Positions 33,974 to 41,830 of a stretch of DNA of 46,776 nt are shown here, one piece after another. The notes beneath the pieces are model-generated. The model saw only the letters and a list, made by a program, of their open reading frames with translations. It made no database searches and was not told where the DNA came from. The DNA is taken from assembly GCA_019751945.1 (NCBI GenBank), contig JAIEMT010000054.1:1-46776 (forward strand), given 5' to 3'. Made by a program: the position numbers and the translations under genes. The first letter of the stretch is position 1; each line of letters begins with the position of its first letter. This DNA comes from a bacterium. GTDB taxonomy: Bacteria > Bdellovibrionota > UBA1018.

Positions 33974-34098
33974 CGGTTTGCTGTTTGCAGTCTGCTGAAG
34001 CGGGCAGCCGTCTGCAGATGCTGTTTCAGTGAACTGTTGTAACAGAACCAGCTTCAGCAAACCGATGCCTGCTTCCGCAGACTGCAAACAGCAAACCG
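33974..34098. repeat. Dispersed imperfect-palindrome repeat, copy 1
   Basis: 125 bp bounded by 28-bp inverted arms, 33974-34001 (starts CGGTTTGCTGTTTGCAG) and 34071-34098, which pair at 27 of 28 positions. A smaller inner stem (CTGTT-GT-AACAG, 34034-34045) sits between them. The element starts 2 bases after the sdhB stop and ends 5 bases before the stop of the convergent gene, so it fills the whole gap. Its minus strand aligns with the plus strand of copy 2. Confidence 0.9.
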
Positions 34099-34103
34099 AT
34101 TCT

Positions 34104-34382
34104 TTAATCGACGTTAATCTGAAAAACTTCCTGCCAAAGCGCTTGGATCTGCGGGCTATCCTGCTCGCCCTGCATTTCGAGCGCGAGATTTTTCACGCAG
34201 TCCGATTCGCCACTCACTTTGTGATAGCGTTCGTGGCAGATGGTCTCGCAGCTTTTATAGATGGGGCGACTAATATCGAGATGGCAATTTCGGATACATG
34301 CCGTCCACCCTTCCCAGGATCCAATCGCAAAAGAGGAAGATGGAACTAAAACCGCCAAACCGAAAATGATGAATTTTTTCAA
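34104..34382 (-). CDS. Small Cys-rich exported protein with twin CX3C motif
   Basis: 92 residues, TTG start at 34382 with GGAGGG 7 bases upstream. The signal peptide (MKKFIIFGLAVLVPSSSFA) is clear. The mature about 73 residues hold five cysteines, including CIRNC and CETIC separated by 11 residues, a twin CX3C arrangement expected to make a disulfide-linked helical hairpin. No family recognised. Its ribosome site is inside a perfect 12-bp stem. It may be cotranscribed with dps, 63 bases upstream on the same strand. Confidence 0.6.
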   Translation of the reverse strand: MKKFIIFGLAVLVPSSSFAIGSWEGWTACIRNCHLDISRPIYKSCETICHERYHKVSGESDCVKNLALEMQGEQDSPQIQALWQEVFQINVD

Positions 34383-34388
34383 GAAGAG

Positions 34389-34430
34389 ACCCTCCGCAAC
34401 ACCCAGCTGGGCGCATTAGTTGCGGAGGGT
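34389..34430 (-). promoter_or_regulatory. Hairpin that hides the ribosome binding site of the small exported protein
   Basis: Perfect 12-bp arms ACCCTCCGCAAC (34389-34400) and GTTGCGGAGGGT (34419-34430) enclose an 18-base loop with its own palindrome CCCAGCTGGG (34402-34411). In the minus-strand mRNA the GGAGGG ribosome site lies in the 3' arm, 7 bases before the TTG start. There is no T-run after it, so it is not a simple intrinsic terminator. Confidence 0.6.
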
Positions 34431-34445
34431 CAAAAAATCAAGAGC

Positions 34446-34928
34446 TTATTTGTCAGTGTGAACGTGAGCTTCGACCATCCACAACCACTTGTCGATTCCC
34501 CGAGAGATTTCGGTGAAAAGATCTGCGGAGTCGGCATCTTTTAACTCGCCGGATTGATCGATCGCCTTGCGGACCAATTCGCCGTAGAAGGCCAGGGAAT
34601 GCGCCAGCGCATTCACATGTTCTTTCCCGCCGAAAATTCCGGCGGGATATTCTTGTAGGCTGCTCTTTTTAGCCGAAGAACGGATCGTTCCTTCGACGGA
34701 GCCGCCGAGCTGAACCATGCGCTCAGCAATTTCATCGACGTAAGTCTCAACGTCGGCAGAAATTTTATCGAAGAGTTCATGCAATTCGAAGAAGCTCGGG
34801 CCTTTGACATTCCAATGCGCTTGCTTGCAATGGGATTTCAAGTCCATGGTATCCGCCAGGCGTTCCTGGAGGAGGCCACAGAGTTGAACTCGGTTCTTTT
34901 CAGGGATGCTATTTTTCGTTGGGAACAT
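34446..34928 (-). CDS. dps: Dps ferritin-like DNA-protection protein
   Basis: 160 residues. The ferroxidase residues fall at H38, H50, D54, D65 and E69, with the spacing 12-4-11-4 known for Listeria Dps. QAHWNVKGPSFFELHELFD is the family hallmark. Dps forms a 12-subunit shell that oxidises and stores iron with hydrogen peroxide, and often binds DNA; the N-terminal tail here (MFPTKNSIPEKNR) is short and only mildly basic, so DNA binding is uncertain. AAGGAG lies 10 bases before the ATG. A 7-bp inverted repeat, TTTAGTC/GACTAAA (34943-34949, 34972-34978), is just upstream and could be a regulator site. Confidence 0.95.
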   Translation of the reverse strand: MFPTKNSIPEKNRVQLCGLLQERLADTMDLKSHCKQAHWNVKGPSFFELHELFDKISADVETYVDEIAERMVQLGGSVEGTIRSSAKKSSLQEYPAGIFGGKEHVNALAHSLAFYGELVRKAIDQSGELKDADSADLFTEISRGIDKWLWMVEAHVHTDK

Positions 34929-34990
34929 AGGGGGGATTCTCCTTTAGTCGACGGCACTCTCTCATATTTTTGACTAAAAGAGTAGGGGGC

Positions 34991-35689
34991 CTAGGTGCCT
35001 AATTTTTTTGAAGGATTCTTCTTCTTAATCCAGCTCGAATAGGCCTGATTGACGTCGCTAATCCCACAGTAGGTGCTTAAGAAGTTTTCGAGTTTTTTAC
35101 CCACCGAAAGTTGAAGCAAATCCTCTAAATCGCACTTCGCGGCGATCATTTCGATCAGTGCCGTCGACGCCATGTAGTGAAACCGGGCGTGGTCGTAAGA
35201 ACCTTCGCTCGAGATTCCTTTAAAGGGGTGGGAGAGAGTCGTGACATCGCGAGGGGCCTGAGCTGCTAACCAGTTATAGTCCACCTTGCCTTGCTTCCCA
35301 ACGTAATTGGCCAGCCCTTCTTCTAACCACTTCGGAATCGCATCCCCATACTTTTGGAAGAGAATCACGTGAGTGAGTTCGTGACCAAAGATGGCCTCGA
35401 AGTTTTCTTTCGCGATCTTGGGGCCCATGTGAACGGTCTTGTCTTGCTTGCGGGAGTAAGCCAACACCGCCGAGCCATAACCGTGCGATCTTTCAAACTC
35501 CGTACGGTCGGGATGCCAGTAGACTTGGATCTTTCGAATATCCCATTCCAAGATGCCTTGAACTCGTTGCACAACCTTGTCGACCTTTGCGCTGGTCAGC
35601 CATTTTGGGGGATTCACCACTTTCACTTCGTTGGTTTCGATCGGGTCGATTGCCCACGCAGTAGAAATGAGAAGGAGGAGTGTCAGCAT
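34991..35689 (-). CDS. Exported peptidase-MA-like zinc metalloprotease
   Basis: 232 residues from the ATG at 35689, which overlaps the coaBC stop (TGATG) and opens a good signal peptide (MLTLLLLISTAWA). A longer frame inside coaBC lacks one. The zinc site is HELTHV, with WLEEGLANYVG supplying the downstream Glu: the gluzincin/peptidase MA pattern. Upstream sequence (VQGILEWDIRKIQVYWHPDRTEF) fits the N-terminal lobe. Exported proteases of this family have few known substrates. Likely translationally coupled to coaBC, though no shared function is evident. Confidence 0.88.
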   Translation of the reverse strand: MLTLLLLISTAWAIDPIETNEVKVVNPPKWLTSAKVDKVVQRVQGILEWDIRKIQVYWHPDRTEFERSHGYGSAVLAYSRKQDKTVHMGPKIAKENFEAIFGHELTHVILFQKYGDAIPKWLEEGLANYVGKQGKVDYNWLAAQAPRDVTTLSHPFKGISSEGSYDHARFHYMASTALIEMIAAKCDLEDLLQLSVGKKLENFLSTYCGISDVNQAYSSWIKKKNPSKKLGT

Positions 35690-36918
35690 CAGGGAATGTG
35701 TTTTAGAATTTCTTTGGCGACGAGCGATTTTTGCGCGGGTCCAAAATGGAGAGTCTCTCCGCTCGGTCTTAAAATCCAAATTTCATTTTGATCGGCATCA
35801 GGCCCTAGACTGGGGCGCACTGGATTGGCAACAAGGAGATCCACTTTCTTGGCGACAAGCTTTTTCTTGGCGCGTTCCAGAATCTCAGCATCTGTTCCAA
35901 ACTCAGCTGCAAAAGCAATCACGCGCTGATGCGGTTTTTTTGCATGTGCCACGGCGGAAACCCAATCTTGCACTGGGTTGATGGAAAGTCGAAGATCACC
36001 TTTAGATAGCTCGCTTCTCTCGAGCTTTCTGTCATTGGCTTCCACATCGAAATCTAAAACCGCAGCTGCAGAGAAGAAGAAATCAAACCCATCGGCAAGA
36101 GCTAAAAGTTTTGAAGAATAATCCGTCGGGGATTCGTACAGAATAATCTCAGCGCCGGGGATAGCGCGATAAGCAGCTTCCATCGATGGATCCACCGGAC
36201 CGAGAAGAACAGTGACAAACGCGCCGCCCGCTTGAGCTTCGCGCGCGAGTTCGTATCCCATTTTTCCGGACGAACGATTTTGTACGAACCGGACAGGATC
36301 GACGGCGGTCCGCATGGGCCCTGCGGAGATTAATATCTTTTTTCGAGAGAGAATCGAAGGCGGCACATCTCGGCTGCTCGTGACGGAGGTGCGTTCACTT
36401 CCAAAAATCGCTGCTAAAATTTCTTCATCCGTCGCCACGTGGCCAAACCCCGTTTCACCGCAGGCCACGGTTCCTTCGATCGGACCAACGAACTGAATTC
36501 CTCGCCCCCGGAGTGTTGAAACATTTTGTTCAACAGCTGGATGTTCCCACATGGCCGGATTCATTGCCGGGGCGACCACGACTCGGCCTTTGAAGGCCAA
36601 AAGCTGCAGGCTCAAAGCATCATCGCCAAAACCATGGGCCTGCTTGGCTAAAAAATTTGCCGTGGCGCCGTAAACAACAAACACATCCGCCCAACGCGCG
36701 AGTGAAATATGATCTGTGGCAAAGTGACTCGAGTCGAAGGAGTCATGCGAAGTGACCGGTTGGTTTGAAAAGGTTTCCAAGACCTTCGGTGTTACAAATT
36801 CTTCAGCCGATTGGGTGAGAATGGCACGGACCTCATGTTTCTGAGCAACCAGGCGCTTGATCAGCTCGGGGCTTCGATACGAAGCAATGCTGCCGCAAAT
36901 GCCGAAACAAACTTTCAT
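35689..36918 (-). CDS. coaBC: Bifunctional phosphopantothenoylcysteine decarboxylase / phosphopantothenate-cysteine ligase
   Basis: 409 residues. CoaC half (1-175): flavin-binding CFGICGSIASYR, catalytic H70 in TDHISLARWAD, substrate-binding PAMN (N120) and the C153 loop GTVACGETGFGH. CoaB half: LISAGPMRTAVDPVRFVQNRSSGKMGYELA and HQRVIAFAAE. The usual Lys-rich loop before the substrate helix is altered (NDRKLERSELSKG). It catalyses two central CoA steps. Ribosome site weak. A start further upstream is not available. Confidence 0.94.
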   Translation of the reverse strand: MKVCFGICGSIASYRSPELIKRLVAQKHEVRAILTQSAEEFVTPKVLETFSNQPVTSHDSFDSSHFATDHISLARWADVFVVYGATANFLAKQAHGFGDDALSLQLLAFKGRVVVAPAMNPAMWEHPAVEQNVSTLRGRGIQFVGPIEGTVACGETGFGHVATDEEILAAIFGSERTSVTSSRDVPPSILSRKKILISAGPMRTAVDPVRFVQNRSSGKMGYELAREAQAGGAFVTVLLGPVDPSMEAAYRAIPGAEIILYESPTDYSSKLLALADGFDFFFSAAAVLDFDVEANDRKLERSELSKGDLRLSINPVQDWVSAVAHAKKPHQRVIAFAAEFGTDAEILERAKKKLVAKKVDLLVANPVRPSLGPDADQNEIWILRPSGETLHFGPAQKSLVAKEILKHIP

Positions 36919-36927
36919 AGAGATTAT

Positions 36928-39219
36928 TTAACTCTGAGCAAAGGCTTTGACAAGGCAGATCACGAGCGTGGCGTCGTCGTGGAGGGGTTCTTTATCGATA
37001 TACTGGCGGAAATCTGCCAACACACCGTCACGCAAGTCAGCGGGTTTGCGGTGCATATTGGCGAGCAAGGATTCCACAAACTTCCCTTCTCCATATTCCA
37101 GGGAGTGGCTGTCCTGACCCTCGGGAATTCCGTCTGTATAAAGAATGAGGCGATCTTCGGACCGTAGCTGAACCTTGGATTGTTTATAGAAGGCCTTCTC
37201 TGATTGCCCTAAGCGGGGACCTAGCTCCGATTCGAGTGGGCTCAGATTTTCCTTCGAGCCTTCTTCGCCAGCTATCGTGGGTCTATAGAGGTAAGCTGGA
37301 TCGTGGGACGCGTTCGCGTAAGTGAGTTCCCCTGATTTCAAATCTAGTACCGCCACAAATAGGGTCATCAGGATATTGCCCTGGCCGGCTTCGAATACGG
37401 CTTTATTCAGTATGTGAAGAATGATGTTCGGAGAAGAAGCGAGCATGGGAGAATTTTTTCCAATGCCATGCAAAACGCTGAAGGCAGATCTTGTAGTCGC
37501 AGCTGCCATGGCAGCAGAAGTACCCATTCCCGAAGCATTGCCAATAGCCAGCAGAAGTTTGTCCGTTCCGAACTCCAAGCACCCCCACCAATCCCCGCCG
37601 CAGGGAACGGCCGGCAAGTAGGCGCTCTGAATTTCAATACTGTCACGAACTATAGAAGCGGGTGGGAAGGCGGTTTCTTGAACGTATTGAGAGGTCTCCC
37701 GTTCCTTTTCCACTCGAGCGGCCTCGGCGGTTGCACCCAGAAGTTGAATATTGTCAAAGGCGTTGCAAGTCGAAGCGAGTACCGAGTTGGCGATAGAAAA
37801 ATCCTCGTCGTGAAAGTCATAAGAAGAGCTGAATCGGTCGGTGACAACAACGTACCCTACCACTTCGGCATTTTCAGTAATTGGAGCGGCGAGGGCATAT
37901 CCCGTTTCTAGGCGAATTTTCATGATCTGTTCGGAAGTTCCAATTTTTTCGGAAAGCTGGCGAACGGAGATTTGCGATTCGTCGAACCAGTTTCGCTTCA
38001 CGGTTTTTAGTTCCTCAGCAGCAGCGTCTCGGGAGTGGCGATACCAGGCAATTCCACGTTTGCATTTGAGGAGCTCCATCAAGGTGTCGGAGGTGAATTC
38101 TAGGACTTCGACCGAGTCCACCAAGGTGCTCATCTTTTGAGAGGCTTCAGTGATCTTCGTGAGGTTTTCAACGCGTTTGGAAATCTCCATGCTCATGAAG
38201 TTAAATCCAATGGCGAGGTCTGCAATTTCATCGCCGGTTCGAACTGCGACATCGACCTCATAATTTCCCTTGGAAATTTGTCGGGTGGCTCGCTTCAGTT
38301 TTCGAATCGGTGCAGCGATGGATTCTCCAAAAAGATAAACGAGGATCAGGAAGACTGAGACAATGAGAGCGGCGATGAGAAACGATCGCTTGATCAGAGA
38401 GAGTCCACGCGAAAGAGCCGTACTTTTAGGAATGGCACCGAGTACGCTGAGCTCGGCAATTCCAAGCTTAGAATAGGTGCCGAGATAGTTTTGCCCGTTG
38501 GACTCGAATTCCAGAGAGTCTCGGGGCAGCTCCGACATCAGCATTTTTCGAACGATTTCGAGGTTCAGTCCGTCTTTTAATTTCGGCGGAAACGGGTTGC
38601 CAGGTTCAGTGAGAAGTGCTCCTTCGCGGTTGTACAATGCAAAGGTGTAGGGCGCGGTCTCTTCGAAACTCTTCGTTAGCACATCTTGCATCACGCCGAC
38701 GGATAGATACCCAGGTTTTCCAACTAGAGGCAGAATCAACCAAAGCACCCGGTGTTGACTTGGAAGAGTGATGCCGTAAGTTTGAGCAAACCCGGCCTCG
38801 AGTTTGGATTTATTGGGCCGAGTGAGGGTTCGGATTTCAGTGAGCTTGCTCTCCGAAAATGCTACCTTGCGACCAATGACTCCGTTGATCCACCGAAATG
38901 TCACCGTGCCAGACTCGCTGATTTCCACAAAGAGAAGGTCTTTTTCGTTGAGACTGGGGACAAAGCTTTTTCCAGCATTCGCAATTCCTTCAGCTCGTTT
39001 TAGAACCGTCGAGAGCCAGGAGTGAATTTCGGAGGTTTTGGTAGCCGTGATGAGGTCGGACGAAAGGAACGTGCTATTTAAAGCTTCCTTGTTAAAGGTG
39101 TTGAGGGAATTGATGGTCAGGCCGCCCACCGTGAAGAGAAGGGCCGCTGCAACCAAAACGAGTAACTTCGTTCCGATGGCAATTCGTCGAGAGTATTTCA
39201 AAAGTTTCCTCAACAACAC
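36928..39219 (-). CDS. Membrane-bound SpoIIE phosphatase with extracytoplasmic sensor, HAMP and GAF domains
   Basis: 763 residues from a GTG. Order: membrane helix (about 17-37), extracytoplasmic sensor (38-275), membrane helix (278-298), HAMP (299-350), GAF-like domain (355-495), short coiled coil, SpoIIE/PP2C domain (515-763). Metal ligands D543 (CGGDWW) and D748-D749 (HDDAT) are kept, but the usual Asp of the GDxxG motif is Asn: AIGNASGMG, N561. Activity may be reduced or altered. It would convert an envelope signal into dephosphorylation of a STAS-type protein. Divergent from the FecR-domain gene by 48 bases. Confidence 0.9.
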   Translation of the reverse strand: MLLRKLLKYSRRIAIGTKLLVLVAAALLFTVGGLTINSLNTFNKEALNSTFLSSDLITATKTSEIHSWLSTVLKRAEGIANAGKSFVPSLNEKDLLFVEISESGTVTFRWINGVIGRKVAFSESKLTEIRTLTRPNKSKLEAGFAQTYGITLPSQHRVLWLILPLVGKPGYLSVGVMQDVLTKSFEETAPYTFALYNREGALLTEPGNPFPPKLKDGLNLEIVRKMLMSELPRDSLEFESNGQNYLGTYSKLGIAELSVLGAIPKSTALSRGLSLIKRSFLIAALIVSVFLILVYLFGESIAAPIRKLKRATRQISKGNYEVDVAVRTGDEIADLAIGFNFMSMEISKRVENLTKITEASQKMSTLVDSVEVLEFTSDTLMELLKCKRGIAWYRHSRDAAAEELKTVKRNWFDESQISVRQLSEKIGTSEQIMKIRLETGYALAAPITENAEVVGYVVVTDRFSSSYDFHDEDFSIANSVLASTCNAFDNIQLLGATAEAARVEKERETSQYVQETAFPPASIVRDSIEIQSAYLPAVPCGGDWWGCLEFGTDKLLLAIGNASGMGTSAAMAAATTRSAFSVLHGIGKNSPMLASSPNIILHILNKAVFEAGQGNILMTLFVAVLDLKSGELTYANASHDPAYLYRPTIAGEEGSKENLSPLESELGPRLGQSEKAFYKQSKVQLRSEDRLILYTDGIPEGQDSHSLEYGEGKFVESLLANMHRKPADLRDGVLADFRQYIDKEPLHDDATLVICLVKAFAQS

Positions 39220-39267
39220 TCATCGTCATTTTTTGGATATTTACTGAGGTGAAAAAACTTCCGATAC

Positions 39268-40932
39268 GTGGACGTGGAATCTTCTCAATTAGAAACCGGA
39301 CGCTGGCGTAGACACGTTGCAGCATTGATTTTACCAACCCTGGTGGCGGTGGCTTCCAGTGTGGAACTCGTCCGAGATTTTAGAAAAGATTTTCTTCAGA
39401 GTGATACGGGCGACGAAGTCGCAGTGGCGAAGTCTATTGGGGGAGACGTCAAACGACGTTCCTCGAATCAGTACCGCTGGCTTGAGGTTGGCACAGGCTT
39501 CTCTCTCTTCGCGAAAGATTCTATTCGAACGACTTTTTCTTCGAAGGCCGTGATTGAGCTCTTCGACGGTGGAATTCTGCGGTTGAATGAAAATTCTTTC
39601 GTCGCGCTCGATCGGTCCCAGGGACAGGTCGTTCTACGGCTCTCTCGGGGATCCGCTTCCTATCGCGCAGGTGAAAACGGACTTCTGATTTCGACGAAGA
39701 GTCGCAGTGTCGACGTTGCCAGGGGCGAGGGAGTTTTACTCGCCACGGATAGCGCTCTCTTCCTAAACATTGTATCCGGAAAAGTAACTTTGCTCGAGGG
39801 AAAGCGGAGCCGTGAAGTTTCTTCAGAACACCGAGTAGAGATCACCGATGACGGGGTTGTTCAGGTCAGTCGCGTTCCCGCTATTTTGAAAGAGCCTGAT
39901 GCTGGAACCTATTTTGTAATGTCCGAGAGAGGTGGAAATCTCAGCAAAGTCAAAATGGCTTGGAAGCCGACAACAGCGGGTCGTTCTCAGGCCCTCAAGC
40001 TTGAAATTTCGAGATCGGCAGAGGATTTTTCAGTCCCCGTTTTTTCTCAGGTCGTCCCGGCTGACTTTTACGAGGCGCAGTTACCTGCAGGGAAATTCTT
40101 TTGGCGAGTAAGAGGCACGCAGGAGTCGGGATTGGACCCCGTGGGCATCAGCGAAACTCGAAGTATTGAATTGATTAGAAAGGCGGTGCTGCCGCTTCTT
40201 AGTCCGGAGACGCAGGTGTCCTTCGACTATGGCGCCACTCATGTATTTAGCTGGCAGGGCGCTCCAGCCTATGACTCTTACACATTGAAGTTTGCAAAAG
40301 ACCCGACCTTCAATCAAGTCGTGAAAGAAATGCATCTGGGGCGCTCGACCCAGGCCGTAGTGAAACTCGATGTCGAAGGGCTTCTTTACTGGAGAATCGA
40401 AGCCGATGTCACGGCTGTGCACTTGCCCTCCACCAGTGAGTCCCGTTCTCTTTTTGTGAAGTCGCTCCACGGACAGAAACCCGTTCCACTCTCTGCTCCA
40501 AGTCCAGCCCAAGCCGTAAAAGAAGAAGCCCCGACCCCTCTTGTTTCACCTATTGTAAAGATGGCGGAGAAACTCTTCGGAACAAGCAAGTCCAAGCCAT
40601 CTCCAGTAGCACCTAAGCCCAAACCTAAAACCTCTCTGAGAATTCAGCCGCCCACTTTGGTTTCTCCGCACGATAAGGCAGGGTTGCCTATAGCTAAGGC
40701 CGCTCGCGATGGAATTCTACTGACCTGGTTGAAAACCGATCCTGTGAAGTTTTATCAACTCGAGGTTTCCAGTGACCCCGATTTCAAGAACATCCTGGTT
40801 AAAAAAGCCAGTGTTGAGAACTTTCACATCCTGAAAAGCTCTGTTCGGGCCACCTATTATTGGCGAGTTTTTGGCATAAAAGACGCCATAAGCAGTCCTG
40901 CCAGCAAAACATTCCGATTTACCTTAAAATAG
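39268..40932 (+). CDS. FecR-domain surface/periplasmic protein with Fn3-like repeats
   Basis: 554 residues from a GTG at 39268; no good ribosome site is visible, so the start is uncertain. One hydrophobic segment (about 16-35) may anchor or export it. Residues about 50-190 form a FecR domain (GDVKRRSSNQYRWLEVGTGFSLFAKDSIRT... and VASTKSRSVDVARG-type strands). The rest has three Fn3-like sandwiches with the repeated FYWRV/YYWRV strand end, and a Pro/Lys-rich hinge near 410-455. FecR domains sense or transmit signals across the membrane, or bind polysaccharide. Divergent pairing with a transmembrane phosphatase suggests a shared sensory role. Confidence 0.8.
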   Translation: MDVESSQLETGRWRRHVAALILPTLVAVASSVELVRDFRKDFLQSDTGDEVAVAKSIGGDVKRRSSNQYRWLEVGTGFSLFAKDSIRTTFSSKAVIELFDGGILRLNENSFVALDRSQGQVVLRLSRGSASYRAGENGLLISTKSRSVDVARGEGVLLATDSALFLNIVSGKVTLLEGKRSREVSSEHRVEITDDGVVQVSRVPAILKEPDAGTYFVMSERGGNLSKVKMAWKPTTAGRSQALKLEISRSAEDFSVPVFSQVVPADFYEAQLPAGKFFWRVRGTQESGLDPVGISETRSIELIRKAVLPLLSPETQVSFDYGATHVFSWQGAPAYDSYTLKFAKDPTFNQVVKEMHLGRSTQAVVKLDVEGLLYWRIEADVTAVHLPSTSESRSLFVKSLHGQKPVPLSAPSPAQAVKEEAPTPLVSPIVKMAEKLFGTSKSKPSPVAPKPKPKTSLRIQPPTLVSPHDKAGLPIAKAARDGILLTWLKTDPVKFYQLEVSSDPDFKNILVKKASVENFHILKSSVRATYYWRVFGIKDAISSPASKTFRFTLK

Positions 40933-40966
40933 GTTAAGAACTCCCCCATAGAAACGGAATACAACT

Positions 40967-41689
40967 ATGGGTGCGCAGTGGAAACATGCTGGTCGCGTTG
41001 AGAACTCTTCAAAGCGCGGAGCATTGATCGGAAAACTGGTTAAGGAAATCATCGTCTCGGCCAAGATTGGGGATCCCAATCCGGCTAACAATTCCCGTCT
41101 TCGTGCTGCTGTAGAAGCCGCGAAGAAGGCTTCGGTTCCTCGCGATACGATTGAGCGCGGGATTAAGCGCGGTGCGGGTTTACTCGGTGACAATATTGTT
41201 TACGAAATGGTGACCTACGAAGGCTTTGCTCCGCATCGTGTTCCGATCATTGTGGAGTGCCTGACTGACAATAAGAATCGCACCGCAGCAGACATCCGAG
41301 TCCTCTTTCGGAAGGGGCAGCTGGGTTCGGCCGGGGCGGTGAGCTGGATGTTCGATCGCCTCGGAGTGATCGAAGCCACTCATGCTGAAAAGAAGGATTC
41401 CGAAGAGGCAGCCATCGAAGCCGGTGCTCAGAATGTGGAACCCCTCGAGGCTTCTGAAATTCCGCCCGGACACGTGGGTGCACGCTTCTTCTGCGATCCC
41501 ACTGATTTGGACGCTGTCAACAAAGCACTCACCGAAGCAGGTTGGTCTATTTCATTTTCAGAATTGAGTTACCAAGCCAAGAACTACATGGATTTAGATT
41601 CCGGTGCTCAAAAAGAAGTTCAGGACTTCCTTGGTTCAGTCGACGACAACGACGACGTTCACCGCATTTACACCGCGATCCGAAACTGA
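40967..41689 (+). CDS. YebC/PmpR/TACO1-family protein
   Basis: 240 residues. The start GAQWKHAGRVENSSKRGALIGKLVKEIIVSAK and PRDTIERGIKRG match YebC family domain 1; YEGFAPHRVPIIVECLTDNKNRTAADIRVLF and GSVSWMF-like GAVSWMFDRLG are the later domains. The sequence resembles the YeeN branch. Family members are described both as DNA-binding regulators and as ribosome-associated factors that relieve stalling at proline stretches. Expected to be cytoplasmic. The palindromic repeat starts 14 bases after its stop. Confidence 0.92.
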   Translation: MGAQWKHAGRVENSSKRGALIGKLVKEIIVSAKIGDPNPANNSRLRAAVEAAKKASVPRDTIERGIKRGAGLLGDNIVYEMVTYEGFAPHRVPIIVECLTDNKNRTAADIRVLFRKGQLGSAGAVSWMFDRLGVIEATHAEKKDSEEAAIEAGAQNVEPLEASEIPPGHVGARFFCDPTDLDAVNKALTEAGWSISFSELSYQAKNYMDLDSGAQKEVQDFLGSVDDNDDVHRIYTAIRN

Positions 41690-41703
41690 TCGGGAACACT
41701 GAT

Positions 41704-41829
41704 CGGTTTGCTGTTTGCAGTCTGCGGAAGCTGGCATCTGTTTGCTGAAACAGGGACTGTTGGCAACAGTCAACCGTAACTGCTTCTGCTAGCTGCTGCC
41801 TGCTTCTGTAGACTGCAAACAGCAAACAG
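41704..41829. repeat. Dispersed imperfect-palindrome repeat, copy 2
   Basis: 126 bp with 28-bp inverted arms at 41704-41731 and 41802-41829, pairing at 25 of 28 positions. The left arm (starts CGGTTTGCTGTTTGCAG) equals the reverse complement of the right arm of copy 1. An inner stem GACTGTTG-G-CAACAGTC (41755-41771) is perfect. The element lies between convergent genes and ends 1 base before the stop of the ATPase gene. Confidence 0.9.
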
Positions 41830-41830
41830 C

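Noticed and set aside
33974..34098. Palindromic repeat as an ordinary intrinsic terminator
   Set aside because: No T-run follows either arm, the arms are too long, and the sequence is shared with another locus, so it is better treated as a repeat family.
35690..35779. 30-residue N-terminal extension of the peptidase-MA-like protein
   Set aside because: The extension is antisense-free but lies in coaBC, is very basic and polar, and hides the signal peptide; the TGATG overlap supports 35689.
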